From assembly GCA_938073895.1 (NCBI GenBank), contig CALJFB010000055.1:1-54530 (forward strand): DNA of 54,530 bases, given 5' to 3'. The stretch is from an uncultured Flavobacteriaceae bacterium. Lineage in GTDB: Bacteria > Bacteroidota > Bacteroidia > Flavobacteriales > Flavobacteriaceae. A program made the translations under genes and the position numbers. Below are positions 34,195 through 44,144 of this stretch, in pieces (position 1 is the first letter of the stretch; every line of letters starts with the position of its first letter). The notes under the pieces were generated by a model that had not been told where the DNA came from, made no database searches, and worked only from the letters and a program-made list of their open reading frames with translations.

Positions 34195-35511
34195 TTATGC
34201 TTCGTTTTTCCAGTTTAAACGGTCTTGTTGGTTGTATGGCCAAGGTGCTCCGTTGTTTTCTATATTAGACATCATGTTGTTTAATTCTGTTGGTGCTGCG
34301 CTTTCTTCCATTACCAAATAACTACGCATTTCCATAATTATACTTAATGGATCTATACTTACTGGACAAGCTTCTACACATGCGTTACAACTGGTACAAG
34401 CCCAAAGTTCTTCTGGTGTTATGTAATCGTTTAGTAATTGTTTTCCGTCTGGTACAAATACGCCTTTGTTTGCGTCTATGTTTTTACCAACTTCGGTTAA
34501 ACGATCTCTGGTATCCATCATTATTTTACGTGGCGATAATTTTTTGCCGGTAAGATTTGCTGGACATTCGCTTGTGCAACGTCCGCATTCTGTACATGTG
34601 TATGCGTTTAGTAGGTTTATCCAAGGTAAATCTTGAACGTCTGATGCGCCAAATTTTTCTGGTTCGCCTTCTGCTTCTGTTTCTGGTGCTGCGGCAAATG
34701 GATCTGCGTTTGGATCCATCATTAACATAACTTCTTTAGTTACGGTTGGATTATTTGGTAACTGACCTTTTGGTGTTAATTTTCCATAATATACATTTGG
34801 AAATGCTAATAAAATATGTAAATGTTTTGAGTAATATAAGTAGTTTAAAAATACTAATATTCCTATAATATGTAGCCACCAAGCGCTTCGTTCTATTAGG
34901 TGTAATGTGCCTTCTGCCATTCCTGAAAATAATGGCGCGATAAATTGACTTATTACGTTTCCTGAGCTTAATGCTTGGAATTCTAGGTCTGTAGCATTCA
35001 TTATTAGGAATAACGACATTAAAACGACTTCGAAATATAGAATAATATTTCCATCGGCTTTTGGCCAACCTGACATTTCTGAACTTAAAAAACGTTTGAT
35101 TTTTATAACGTTACGTCTTATCCAAAAAATAACAACTGCTACTAATACTAATACGGCCAAAACCTCGAATGTTGAAATTAAAAAACCGTAAACTGATGTT
35201 GGTAAAACAGATAATCCTATTCTATGTGTTCCAAAAAGTCCATCTATTATAATTTCTAAAACTTCTATGTTTATAATTATAAAACCAACATAGACTACAA
35301 CGTGAAGAAATCCAGAAACTGGACGCTTTACCATTTTGCTTTGTCCTAAAGCAATATTTATCATATTCTTTAGACGTTCTGGCTTATTGTCTGATATGTC
35401 TTTGTCTTTACCTAATTTTATGTTTCTAAATAAAGATTTTACGTTTTTAGCAAAAAAACCTATTCCTGCAAATAAAATTATTGCAAATAGTATGTTAGAA
35501 AGTATTCCCAT
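34195..35511 (-). CDS. Membrane-bound di-(4Fe-4S) protein, HdrE/HdrC-like
   Basis: 438 residues. The N-terminal half has about five to six membrane segments, with histidines placed as in b-heme subunits (SGFLHVVVYVG near 66-76; TLHLIERSAWWLHIIG and YYSKHLHILLAF around 205-240). After an acidic linker comes a ferredoxin-like domain with two full cluster motifs: C306-TEC-GRC-TSEC and C372-TSC-NAC-VEAC. This resembles a fused membrane cytochrome and HdrC. It probably passes electrons between the quinone pool and the CCG protein encoded downstream. Its start lies 12 bases after the MCE gene stop. Heme binding is inferred. Confidence 0.88.
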   Translation of the reverse strand: MGILSNILFAIILFAGIGFFAKNVKSLFRNIKLGKDKDISDNKPERLKNMINIALGQSKMVKRPVSGFLHVVVYVGFIIINIEVLEIIIDGLFGTHRIGLSVLPTSVYGFLISTFEVLAVLVLVAVVIFWIRRNVIKIKRFLSSEMSGWPKADGNIILYFEVVLMSLFLIMNATDLEFQALSSGNVISQFIAPLFSGMAEGTLHLIERSAWWLHIIGILVFLNYLYYSKHLHILLAFPNVYYGKLTPKGQLPNNPTVTKEVMLMMDPNADPFAAAPETEAEGEPEKFGASDVQDLPWINLLNAYTCTECGRCTSECPANLTGKKLSPRKIMMDTRDRLTEVGKNIDANKGVFVPDGKQLLNDYITPEELWACTSCNACVEACPVSIDPLSIIMEMRSYLVMEESAAPTELNNMMSNIENNGAPWPYNQQDRLNWKNEA

Positions 35512-35523
35512 AATTGGTTTGGT

Positions 35524-36477
35524 TTATTTTTTGTCTTTTATTTCGTTTCCTTTGGCATCGTATATTTTGGCTTTTTTACCAAATACAGAGAAATGCATGT
35601 AACGTTTTGGGTTTAATTTTAAATCTTGAAGTAGCTGTTCTAATTGCTTAGTTGCGCCTTCTAAATTATTATAAAGTTTATCGTCTTTAAGTAATTTGCC
35701 CATTGTACCATTGCCGTTTTCTAAACCAGCCATTAATCCGTTTACTTTGGTTAATGCGCCATCTAACTTTGCTATAGTTTGGGTAAGATTTGCGTTTTCT
35801 AAATCTTTACTTAATACAGATAAACTTTGACTTGTTGCTTTAAAGTTGTTTAAAATAGTAGTTAAAGATTGGTCGTTCTTTTTTACCAATCCACTAATAC
35901 TGTAGGATAAATTCTTGTAGCCTTTTAATGTTTCGTTTAATTCTGCAATTACATTTTTAATACCTTTATCAGAATCGTCTTTAATTAATGTATTTAAGCC
36001 TACTAATAACGAGTCTGCAGATTGTAATGTTCCATCTAAACCAGAACTTAGTCCAGAGAATTTACTTGTTAAAGATTCTATAAGGTCTTTTTCTACTTCG
36101 GATTTTATGAAATCGCCAGGTTTTGCTTGTGTTCCTGTAGTTTCTGGTATAATAGCTAAGGCGTTGCCACCCATAATTCCTTCTTTATAAAGTCTAACTG
36201 TAGAGTTTTTAGAGAATTTTAATTTATCGTCTACTGTAAAAGAGACTTTGGTTTTACCTGAGTCAAAATCGTAAGCAACTTTAATAATTTTACCAACTGG
36301 ATTACCTTTTACAGTAACAAGAGCTGAAGGCTTTAAACCATTAAAATCGAAAGTAGTGTAATACTTATCGGATGTTTCTAATACGTTTGTGCCTTTAAGA
36401 TAATTATATCCAAATATGAAAAATATAATTCCTAATATAACTAAAAGTGCTGTTTTTACTTCTAAAGAAAGTTTCAA
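35524..36477 (-). CDS. MlaD/MCE family protein
   Basis: 317 residues. An N-terminal anchor helix (about 8-24) precedes one MCE domain (about 38-115: YYTTFDFNGLKPSALVTVKG, VRLYKEGIMGGNALAIIP). A long helical region with repeated leucines and glycines follows (about 130-290). MCE proteins bind lipids in the periplasm and form hexameric rings or tubes that move phospholipid between the two membranes. The ATPase and permease partners (MlaF/MlaE) are not in the window. It follows the amidase gene by 82 bases. Confidence 0.92.
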   Translation of the reverse strand: MKLSLEVKTALLVILGIIFFIFGYNYLKGTNVLETSDKYYTTFDFNGLKPSALVTVKGNPVGKIIKVAYDFDSGKTKVSFTVDDKLKFSKNSTVRLYKEGIMGGNALAIIPETTGTQAKPGDFIKSEVEKDLIESLTSKFSGLSSGLDGTLQSADSLLVGLNTLIKDDSDKGIKNVIAELNETLKGYKNLSYSISGLVKKNDQSLTTILNNFKATSQSLSVLSKDLENANLTQTIAKLDGALTKVNGLMAGLENGNGTMGKLLKDDKLYNNLEGATKQLEQLLQDLKLNPKRYMHFSVFGKKAKIYDAKGNEIKDKK

Positions 36478-36559
36478 ATTGCTGTTGTTTTGATTGCTAA
36501 CAAAATTAGAAATAAAATAGAACTTTTCCTTATAATTAATAAGTTTTTAAAACTTAACA

Positions 36560-37642
36560 TTATTTAATACGTTTTCCATTTTTGTAAGTTACAATATATG
36601 CTGTTGTATATCCTTTTTTTATTGCTGCAGATTTTAATCTTTCTATATCTGATAAACTAGAGGTTTCTCCAGAAAAATAACGATAAATAGCACCTGTTTT
36701 TTCCTTAGATATAGATGTTAAGCCTTTAAAATTATAAGACTTAGCTGCTAAATTATTTTTACTTGCTGCAATTTGCACTTTATAAGTAAAACCTATATCT
36801 GTATTTAATTCTGAAGGATTAGAAGATGAATTATTACTTATTCCTGGCTCTGTTGTATTAACATATAAACTAGACTTATATTTTAATACAGCTGCACTTA
36901 TAGATTCTGATAATTTTTTCTGACCTGCAGCGCTACTTAAATATTTGGCTTCGGTAGGGTTAGTTACAAACCCAGTTTCTACCAATATACTTGGCATAAC
37001 TGTTTGATGTAATACAATAAATCCTGCTTGTTTTACACCTCTACTTTTTCGTTTTAATTTATTTTTAAATTGTCCTTCTACTAAAGAAGCTAATAAAATA
37101 CTTTGATCTAAATATTCTTCTTGCGCTAAAGTTAAACCTATTAAAGATTCTGGTTTGTTAGGATCGTAACCTTTATAAGTTTCTTCGTGATTATCTTCTA
37201 AATAAATTACAGAGTTTTCTGCTTTTGCTACATTTAAATTGGTCTGATTTCTATGAACTCCTAACACATAAGTCTCGGATCCATGTGCTTGTTTAGAAGC
37301 AGCAGCATTACAATGTACAGACACAAATAAATCAGCATTTGCATCGTTAGCAACTTTTCCACGTTTAAATAAATCAACAAACACATCTGTTGTACGAGTA
37401 TAAACCACTTTTATATCGTTATTTTTCTCAAGTATTTTTCCTACTTTTAAAACTACAGAAAGCGCAATATTTTTTTCGTGAAAACCTTTTTTATAAGGTT
37501 TTCCAGGATCATGGCCACCATGACCAGCATCTAAAACAACTACAAACTTATTGTTTTGCGCATTGATTTTTAATGGATTAAAAAACGTTAATAAAAGTAT
37601 AAATAATACTAAAGGATATATAGATGTCGTTTTCATAAGCAT
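36560..37642 (-). CDS. N-acetylmuramoyl-L-alanine amidase (Amidase_3) with SPOR domain
   Basis: 360 residues with signal peptide ending INAQ. The zinc amidase domain (about 33-255) shows VVLDAGHGGHDPGKP with the first His, SVHCNAA with a second, and PSILVETGFVTN with the catalytic Glu. The C-terminal SPOR-like domain (about 285-358, FTYKVQIAASKNN to AYIVTYKNGKRI) targets denuded septal glycan. It cleaves the bond between MurNAc and the stem peptide in the periplasm during cell separation. Two starts two codons apart (37642 and 37636) are equally possible. Divergent from the LptD-like gene. Confidence 0.92.
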   Translation of the reverse strand: MLMKTTSIYPLVLFILLLTFFNPLKINAQNNKFVVVLDAGHGGHDPGKPYKKGFHEKNIALSVVLKVGKILEKNNDIKVVYTRTTDVFVDLFKRGKVANDANADLFVSVHCNAAASKQAHGSETYVLGVHRNQTNLNVAKAENSVIYLEDNHEETYKGYDPNKPESLIGLTLAQEEYLDQSILLASLVEGQFKNKLKRKSRGVKQAGFIVLHQTVMPSILVETGFVTNPTEAKYLSSAAGQKKLSESISAAVLKYKSSLYVNTTEPGISNNSSSNPSELNTDIGFTYKVQIAASKNNLAAKSYNFKGLTSISKEKTGAIYRYFSGETSSLSDIERLKSAAIKKGYTTAYIVTYKNGKRIK

Positions 37643-37716
37643 ACAGACTAAATCACAAGATTTGTTAATAATATTAATTTTTTATGAATACTAAAATGAA
37701 TCACAAAAAATATATG

Positions 37717-37724
37717 TAGTTTTG
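37717..37724 (+). promoter_or_regulatory. -7 promoter box of the LptD-like gene
   Basis: TAGTTTTG is an exact TAnnTTTG. It covers the TTG at 37722 that opens the frame, so that codon cannot be the start. Confidence 0.55.
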
Positions 37725-37772
37725 ACTTTTCAAAAATCAAGCCATACTTTTACAAAAATACATTTAAAAGCG

Positions 37773-40472
37773 TTGCATACAAACAGAATTCATATACTTT
37801 TAGCCTTTAGTTTTACATGGTTTATAAACATGTTTAGCTACGCACAAGAAATACCTAATTCTGGCGGTAATATTCCTGTTGAGTCCAAAACTGAAATAAA
37901 AGTTTTATCTAGAGATTCTTTAACAAATATAACTCCAATTTTAAAAGAACAAGACTCTACTTCAAAGGATTCTATTAAGCCTAAAAAACAATTATTAGCT
38001 AGTTCTGTAAAATATACTGCTAAAGATTATACGTCTCTAAACAGAAAAGAACAAAAATTATATTTATATAATGAGGCTGAAGTCTATTACGATAATATGG
38101 AAATTAAAGCCGGAATTATTGTTATAGATTTTAAAAAGAACGAAGTTTATGCTGGACGTTTAAAAGATTCTGCTGGCGTTTATACACAAAGACCAAGTTT
38201 TAAACAAGGCGAAAATCTTGTAGAACCAGATTCTATTCGTTTTAATATTGATACTAAAAAAGCTTTAATTTTTAATTCTATTACCGAACAACAAGGTATG
38301 AATATTAAGGCCGAAGTTACCAAACGTGTTAACGATTCGGTTTACTACATGTCTAACGCAAAATTAACAACTTCTAATAATTTAGACGATCCAGAGTATT
38401 ATTTTAAAATAAGAAAAGGAAAATTTGTTCAAGGTAAAAAAGTAGTAACAGGTTTAACTAACCTTTTTATTTATGATGTTCCTACGCCTATTGGATTACC
38501 TTTTGCCTTTTTTCCAATGACTACAAAAAGAACCTCTGGTGTAATATTCCCAAGTTTTGGTGAAGATGGTAGACGTGGTTATTTTTTACAAAATGGTGGT
38601 TATTACTTTGCCTTAAGCGATTATTTTGACTTAGCCGTTTTAGGAGATTATTACACCAATAGCAGTTATGGTTTACGTCTAGAAACAAAATATAATGTAC
38701 GCTATAAGTTTAACGGTAACTTTGGTTTTAGATACGAAAACCTAATTAATAGCGAACGCGGTTTTCCAGATTACTCTAAAACAAAAATTTACAACTTACG
38801 TTGGGCACATAGCCAAGCACAACAAGCAAATCCAAGCTCTCGTTTTTCTGCATCAGTAAACTTAGGAAGTAGTTCGTATTATCAAGAATCTATAAATCAA
38901 ATTAACTTACCAAATACGCAAAACAACTCGTTATCGTCTTCTGTTTCTTACTCTAAAACATTTCAAGGAGAACCACAAGTTAATTACAGCATAACAGCAA
39001 CACATAGTCAAAACACACAAACACAAGTAATTAACATGACCTTACCAACATTTCAAGCAAGTGTTGGTAGAATATTTCCTTTAGCACCAAAAGGTGGCTC
39101 TAAAAAAGGAGCTATTCAAAATATTAACTTACAATATAATGTAAGAGCAGAAAATAGAATTACCACAACAGATTCTTTATTTTTTAAATCTGGGATGTTT
39201 AACGATGCTAAAATTGGAGCAAGACATAGTATTCCTATTTCAACTAATTTTAAAGTTTTTAAGCATTTTAGTGTGACTGCAAATGCTAATTTTGATGAAA
39301 CCTGGACTGCAAACACAGTTTCTAAATCTTTTGATCAAGATACACAAGAAGTTATAACCGAAGACGTTAAAGGTTTTGACGCTTTCAGAACCTATAATTT
39401 TAGCACTAGTATTGGAACAACCGTTTATGGAATGTTTAATTTTGATAAAAAAGAAGAAGGCAAACGCATACAAGCAATTAGGCACGTTATGCGTCCAAGT
39501 ATAAGCTATAATATTAATCCTGCATTTGATAATTACTATGATGAATTTGAAGTTATTACAGCAGATGGATTAACAAAAAGTGAATACTCGAGATTTGAAA
39601 GTGGAATTTTTGGTTCTCCAAATAAAACATTCTCTAGCTCTATAGGTTTATCCTTAGCAAACAATTTTGAAGCTAAAGTAAGAGATCGAGACACTACAGC
39701 TCTAGAACCAAAAAAAATAAAACTTCTTAACAATTTAAACTTTTCTACATCTTATAATGTGGCCGGAGATTCTTTAAAATGGAGTCCTGTAAGAATGACT
39801 GGAGGAACACAATTTTTTAACGAAAAAATGGCTCTAAATTTTGGTGCAACTCTAGATCCATATGCCTTAGATAATAACAATAAACGTATTAATACTTTTA
39901 ATTTAAATAATAACGGAAGTTTATTTAGATTAACAAGCGCTAACTTAACATTAAGTTACAGCTTAAGTAGTAAAGGAAATGATAATAAGGATAACACATC
40001 AGACGCTTCAAGAAACGAAAGACTTCTTGGTGGTGGACGAGATGATGATTTATTTGGTGTATCTGAAGATTTTGCAGATCAAGGTTTTAGCGATAAAGAA
40101 GATGATACAAAAGATGAAGACAGCGAATTATACAACTATAAAATTCCTTGGAGTTTACGTTTTTCATATGCTGTTAACTATGCAAATTCTGCAAGGCAAG
40201 ACGAAATATCATCCCATTCTTTAATGTTTTCAGGAGATATAGAAATTGCGCCAAAATGGAGTATTGGAGGATCTTCTAGTTACGATTTTAAAAACCAAGG
40301 TTTTGGTCTAACACAACTTCGCTTTAGTAGAGACTTACTAAGTTGGAAAATGAATTTCTCTTGGGTTCCTTTTGGTACTTATAACCGTTGGAATTTCTTT
40401 GTAGGTGTAAAGTCAAATATTTTACAAGATTTAAAATACGAAGCTAGAAGAAAACAAGATAAATTTTTATAG
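37773..40472 (+). CDS. lptD: LptD-like LPS assembly outer-membrane protein
   Basis: 899 residues from a TTG at 37773. The signal peptide would be MHTNRIHILLAFSFTWFINMFSYA. An OstA-like periplasmic domain follows (roughly 80-250, AEVYYDNMEIKAGIIVIDF), and then a large barrel with the conserved stretch PFAFFPMTTKRTSGVIFPSFG, many aromatic strands and a C-terminal strand region. It inserts lipopolysaccharide into the outer leaflet. The only early ATG lies inside the signal peptide (37830), so initiation must be non-AUG; TTG 37773 or ATA 37758 are the options. An acidic insertion (EDDTKDEDSELYN) lies near the C-terminus. ridA follows 73 bases later. Confidence 0.85.
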   Translation: MHTNRIHILLAFSFTWFINMFSYAQEIPNSGGNIPVESKTEIKVLSRDSLTNITPILKEQDSTSKDSIKPKKQLLASSVKYTAKDYTSLNRKEQKLYLYNEAEVYYDNMEIKAGIIVIDFKKNEVYAGRLKDSAGVYTQRPSFKQGENLVEPDSIRFNIDTKKALIFNSITEQQGMNIKAEVTKRVNDSVYYMSNAKLTTSNNLDDPEYYFKIRKGKFVQGKKVVTGLTNLFIYDVPTPIGLPFAFFPMTTKRTSGVIFPSFGEDGRRGYFLQNGGYYFALSDYFDLAVLGDYYTNSSYGLRLETKYNVRYKFNGNFGFRYENLINSERGFPDYSKTKIYNLRWAHSQAQQANPSSRFSASVNLGSSSYYQESINQINLPNTQNNSLSSSVSYSKTFQGEPQVNYSITATHSQNTQTQVINMTLPTFQASVGRIFPLAPKGGSKKGAIQNINLQYNVRAENRITTTDSLFFKSGMFNDAKIGARHSIPISTNFKVFKHFSVTANANFDETWTANTVSKSFDQDTQEVITEDVKGFDAFRTYNFSTSIGTTVYGMFNFDKKEEGKRIQAIRHVMRPSISYNINPAFDNYYDEFEVITADGLTKSEYSRFESGIFGSPNKTFSSSIGLSLANNFEAKVRDRDTTALEPKKIKLLNNLNFSTSYNVAGDSLKWSPVRMTGGTQFFNEKMALNFGATLDPYALDNNNKRINTFNLNNNGSLFRLTSANLTLSYSLSSKGNDNKDNTSDASRNERLLGGGRDDDLFGVSEDFADQGFSDKEDDTKDEDSELYNYKIPWSLRFSYAVNYANSARQDEISSHSLMFSGDIEIAPKWSIGGSSSYDFKNQGFGLTQLRFSRDLLSWKMNFSWVPFGTYNRWNFFVGVKSNILQDLKYEARRKQDKFL

Positions 40473-40545
40473 AAAACAAATAGTTAATTACAACTTCTAC
40501 TCTAGTTTGTGTTTACTTTACCAAACTAAGTAAATTATATTAATA

Positions 40546-40926
40546 ATGAAGAAAATTATAAAAACAGATAAAGCGCCAGCACCTATTGGCCCATATAATC
40601 AAGCAATACTAAATGGTAATACATTATACACTTCTGGACAAATAGCTATTAATCCACAAACAAACGAGCTTGTTTTAGACACAATTGAAGCTGAAACAAC
40701 ACAAGTTATGGAAAATGTTAAAGCTGTTTTAGAAGCCGCTAATATGACTTTTAACGATGTGTTTAAAACCACTATTTTTATAAGCGATATGCATAATTTT
40801 TCTAAAATTAATGCTGTATATGGAACTTATTTTAATGAAGACTTAGCACCAGCTAGAGAAACCGTAGAAGTTGCAAACCTACCAAAATTTGTTAATGTAG
40901 AAATTAGCGTAATTGCAAGCAAGTAA
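40546..40926 (+). CDS. ridA: RidA family reactive imine deaminase
   Basis: 126 residues, the standard length. Seen: APAPIGPYNQAI (10-21), YTSGQIAI, and the catalytic R104 in LAPARETVEVANLP with E119 near the end. The enzyme forms trimers that hydrolyse 2-aminoacrylate and related imines released by PLP enzymes, protecting them from damage. It lies downstream of the LptD-like gene on the same strand and has a convergent terminator after it. No PLP partner is adjacent. Confidence 0.94.
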   Translation: MKKIIKTDKAPAPIGPYNQAILNGNTLYTSGQIAINPQTNELVLDTIEAETTQVMENVKAVLEAANMTFNDVFKTTIFISDMHNFSKINAVYGTYFNEDLAPARETVEVANLPKFVNVEISVIASK

Positions 40927-40956
40927 TTAAGCCTTTCAAGAAAATATTATTAAAAC

Positions 40957-40988
40957 TATAAAAGTCTCAAACATTTCAGACTTTTATA
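40957..40988. terminator. Inverted repeat between ridA and the GlcNAc kinase gene
   Basis: A perfect 11-bp stem (TATAAAAGTCT at 40957-40967 with 40978-40988) has a 10-base loop. It lies between convergent genes; T-rich stretches follow on both strands but are interrupted. Confidence 0.7.
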
Positions 40989-41001
40989 AGACTTATTTAT
41001 T

Positions 41002-41868
41002 TTAAGATTTAACAGCTTTGGTGTGAAAACCAACTAAACCTTCAATTGGTCTTCTTTCAAAATTACCAACTTTAAACCCTAATTCTACTGCCACTTCTTT
41101 AATTTCTTCTTGACAGAAAAAAGCAATAGAGCCAGCAAAATGCACAGGAACTGTTTTTAATTCTTCTTTGTACTGTAAAATCATGTTTTTAGCAAACTCA
41201 CGCATTCCAGACTTTATTAGTTCCTTTATGTAAATAGAATCTTTATTTAAAATCATAAATTCAGCAAACTGTGCTAAATACGCATTAGGATTTGGCTGCT
41301 TGTATAAGTTATATTTTATATAATCTGCCTCTAAATTGTATTTCTCTTCAAAAGCAACTTTAAGGTCTTCTGGCATTTGGTTAAAATAATACGCGCGTAA
41401 CAATTGTTTCCCAAAATAGTTTCCAGAAGCATCATCCATAATAGAATAACCTAAAGAATTTACGCGTTGTTCTAAGTTTTTGCCATTAAAATAACTACAG
41501 TTAGAACCTGTACCTAAAATACAAACTACTGCTAATTCTGTTGGTGTATTAATAGTTGCATAAACTGCTGCCATAGTATCTTCTGCTACAAGTATCTTTG
41601 CATTTGGAAAAAACTCTTGCAATACAGTTTTAAGTGCTAATCTTGGGTTTTCGGTTCCACAACCTGCACCATAAAAATAAATATAATTTACTTTATCGCG
41701 GTTAGATTTAAGCGCTTTACTTTTTTTTATGGTTTTCTTTAATTTCTTTTTAGAAATAATAGCTGGATTTAATCCCTTAGTTCTAATTTTTTCTAGTAAT
41801 AGGTTGCCGTTATTATCTACAGCAATCCAATCGCTTTTAGTAGAACCACTGTCAACAATTAAAATCAT
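41002..41868 (-). CDS. N-acetylglucosamine kinase-like protein (BadF/BadG ATPase family)
   Basis: 288 residues of the ASKHA fold: phosphate-1 loop VDSGSTKSDW (5-14), phosphate-2 ILGTGSNCSYF (about 116-126), then GYSIMDDASGNYFGKQLL (about 139-156) and FAGSIAF (adenosine motif). Bacteroidota members are annotated as GlcNAc kinases. The enzyme would phosphorylate GlcNAc released by peptidoglycan or chitin breakdown, in line with the NagZ-like fusion and amidase in this window. It is third in a run with pfkA and gapA (80-base gap), tying sugar salvage to glycolysis. Confidence 0.85.
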   Translation of the reverse strand: MILIVDSGSTKSDWIAVDNNGNLLLEKIRTKGLNPAIISKKKLKKTIKKSKALKSNRDKVNYIYFYGAGCGTENPRLALKTVLQEFFPNAKILVAEDTMAAVYATINTPTELAVVCILGTGSNCSYFNGKNLEQRVNSLGYSIMDDASGNYFGKQLLRAYYFNQMPEDLKVAFEEKYNLEADYIKYNLYKQPNPNAYLAQFAEFMILNKDSIYIKELIKSGMREFAKNMILQYKEELKTVPVHFAGSIAFFCQEEIKEVAVELGFKVGNFERRPIEGLVGFHTKAVKS

Positions 41869-41948
41869 ATTTATAGGTGTAAAATTGAATTAAAAAACAG
41901 CTGAATTACCAATTAAATTTTGAAATAAGACCGCTATTTAATATAACT

Positions 41949-42965
<1,017 letters not shown>

Positions 42966-43002
42966 TTAGATTTGACTTTATTTTAATCTTAAAAAAATCG
43001 TA

Positions 43003-43989
43003 TTAAACAGACATAATATCTGACACACGAATTAATTCGTTATTTATCTTTGATTTTCCTTTAATAGCTTCCTTTAATGGCGTAATTACAATTTTATCGC
43101 TCATTAAACCTACCATATAATTAGATGTTCCTTCTAAAATGCATTCTACTGCTTTTACGCCCATTCTACTAGCTAAAACGCGATCAAAACAAGAAGGACT
43201 TCCGCCACGTTGCATGTGTCCTAGAACAGAAACTCTGGTTTCGTATTCTTCTAGGTTTTCGTCTATGTAATCTTTTAACTCAAAAACGTTTTTTCCAATT
43301 TTATCTCCTTCTGCAACAACTACTATACTAGAGGTTTTTCCAGATTTTTTACTTCGTCTTAGAGATTCTAATAAACGGTCTAAACCCAAATCTTCTTCAG
43401 GGATTAAAATTTCTTCTGCTCCTGCTCCAATTCCAACATTTAATGCTATATGTCCAACATCTCTTCCCATTACTTCTACAAAAAACAACCTGTTGTGAGA
43501 GCTTGCAGTATCTCTAATTTTATCTATAACATCTACAGCTGTATTAAGTGCAGTATCGTATCCTAATGTGTGCGAAGTTCCAAAAATATCGTTATCTATT
43601 GTGCCTGGAATTCCCATTACAGGAAAATTAAACTCTTTATTAAATAGTAATGCGCCAGTAAAAGAGCCATCTCCACCAATAACTACAAAAGCATCAATAC
43701 CTTCTTTTACTAAATTAGTATGTGCTTTTTTACGACCTTCTTTTGTTCTAAATTCTTTAGATCTAGCAGATTTTAAAATAGTTCCGCCTTTATTAATTAT
43801 ACCTTTTACACTTCTAGCGTTAAGTGAAATAAAGTCGCCTTCCATCATGCCTTCATAACCTCTATAAACTCCAACGCATTCTATGTTATAATAGGCACAA
43901 CTTCTTGCTACTGCTCTTATGGCAGCATTCATACCTGGAGCATCTCCACCAGATGTTAGTACAGCTATTTTTTTTATTTTAGAAGACAT
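43003..43989 (-). CDS. pfkA: ATP-dependent 6-phosphofructokinase
   Basis: 328 residues. ATP site: TSGGDAPGMNAAIRA (12-26) and GGDGSFTGA (105-113). The catalytic base is D132 in PGTIDNDI. MGRDVGHIALNVGIGAGAEEILIPEE (about 168-193) contacts fructose-6-phosphate. GGDGS with Gly after Asp (rather than Asp-Asp) indicates ATP rather than pyrophosphate as phosphoryl donor. First gene of the pfkA-gapA-kinase run. A near-match -7 box (TCAATTTG) lies on the minus strand about 35 bases upstream. Confidence 0.96.
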   Translation of the reverse strand: MSSKIKKIAVLTSGGDAPGMNAAIRAVARSCAYYNIECVGVYRGYEGMMEGDFISLNARSVKGIINKGGTILKSARSKEFRTKEGRKKAHTNLVKEGIDAFVVIGGDGSFTGALLFNKEFNFPVMGIPGTIDNDIFGTSHTLGYDTALNTAVDVIDKIRDTASSHNRLFFVEVMGRDVGHIALNVGIGAGAEEILIPEEDLGLDRLLESLRRSKKSGKTSSIVVVAEGDKIGKNVFELKDYIDENLEEYETRVSVLGHMQRGGSPSCFDRVLASRMGVKAVECILEGTSNYMVGLMSDKIVITPLKEAIKGKSKINNELIRVSDIMSV

Positions 43990-44144
43990 ATTTTAAAGTT
44001 ATTTTTAGTAAATCTAATAAACAAATTGAATATTTAACATTGAAAATGTTAAAATTTAATAATGAGACACTAACGTGAATGTTTTTAGTTAATAACTAAT
44101 AAAAATATTGAACATGAAGCGTTTAAGGTTTAAAAAGAAATGTT

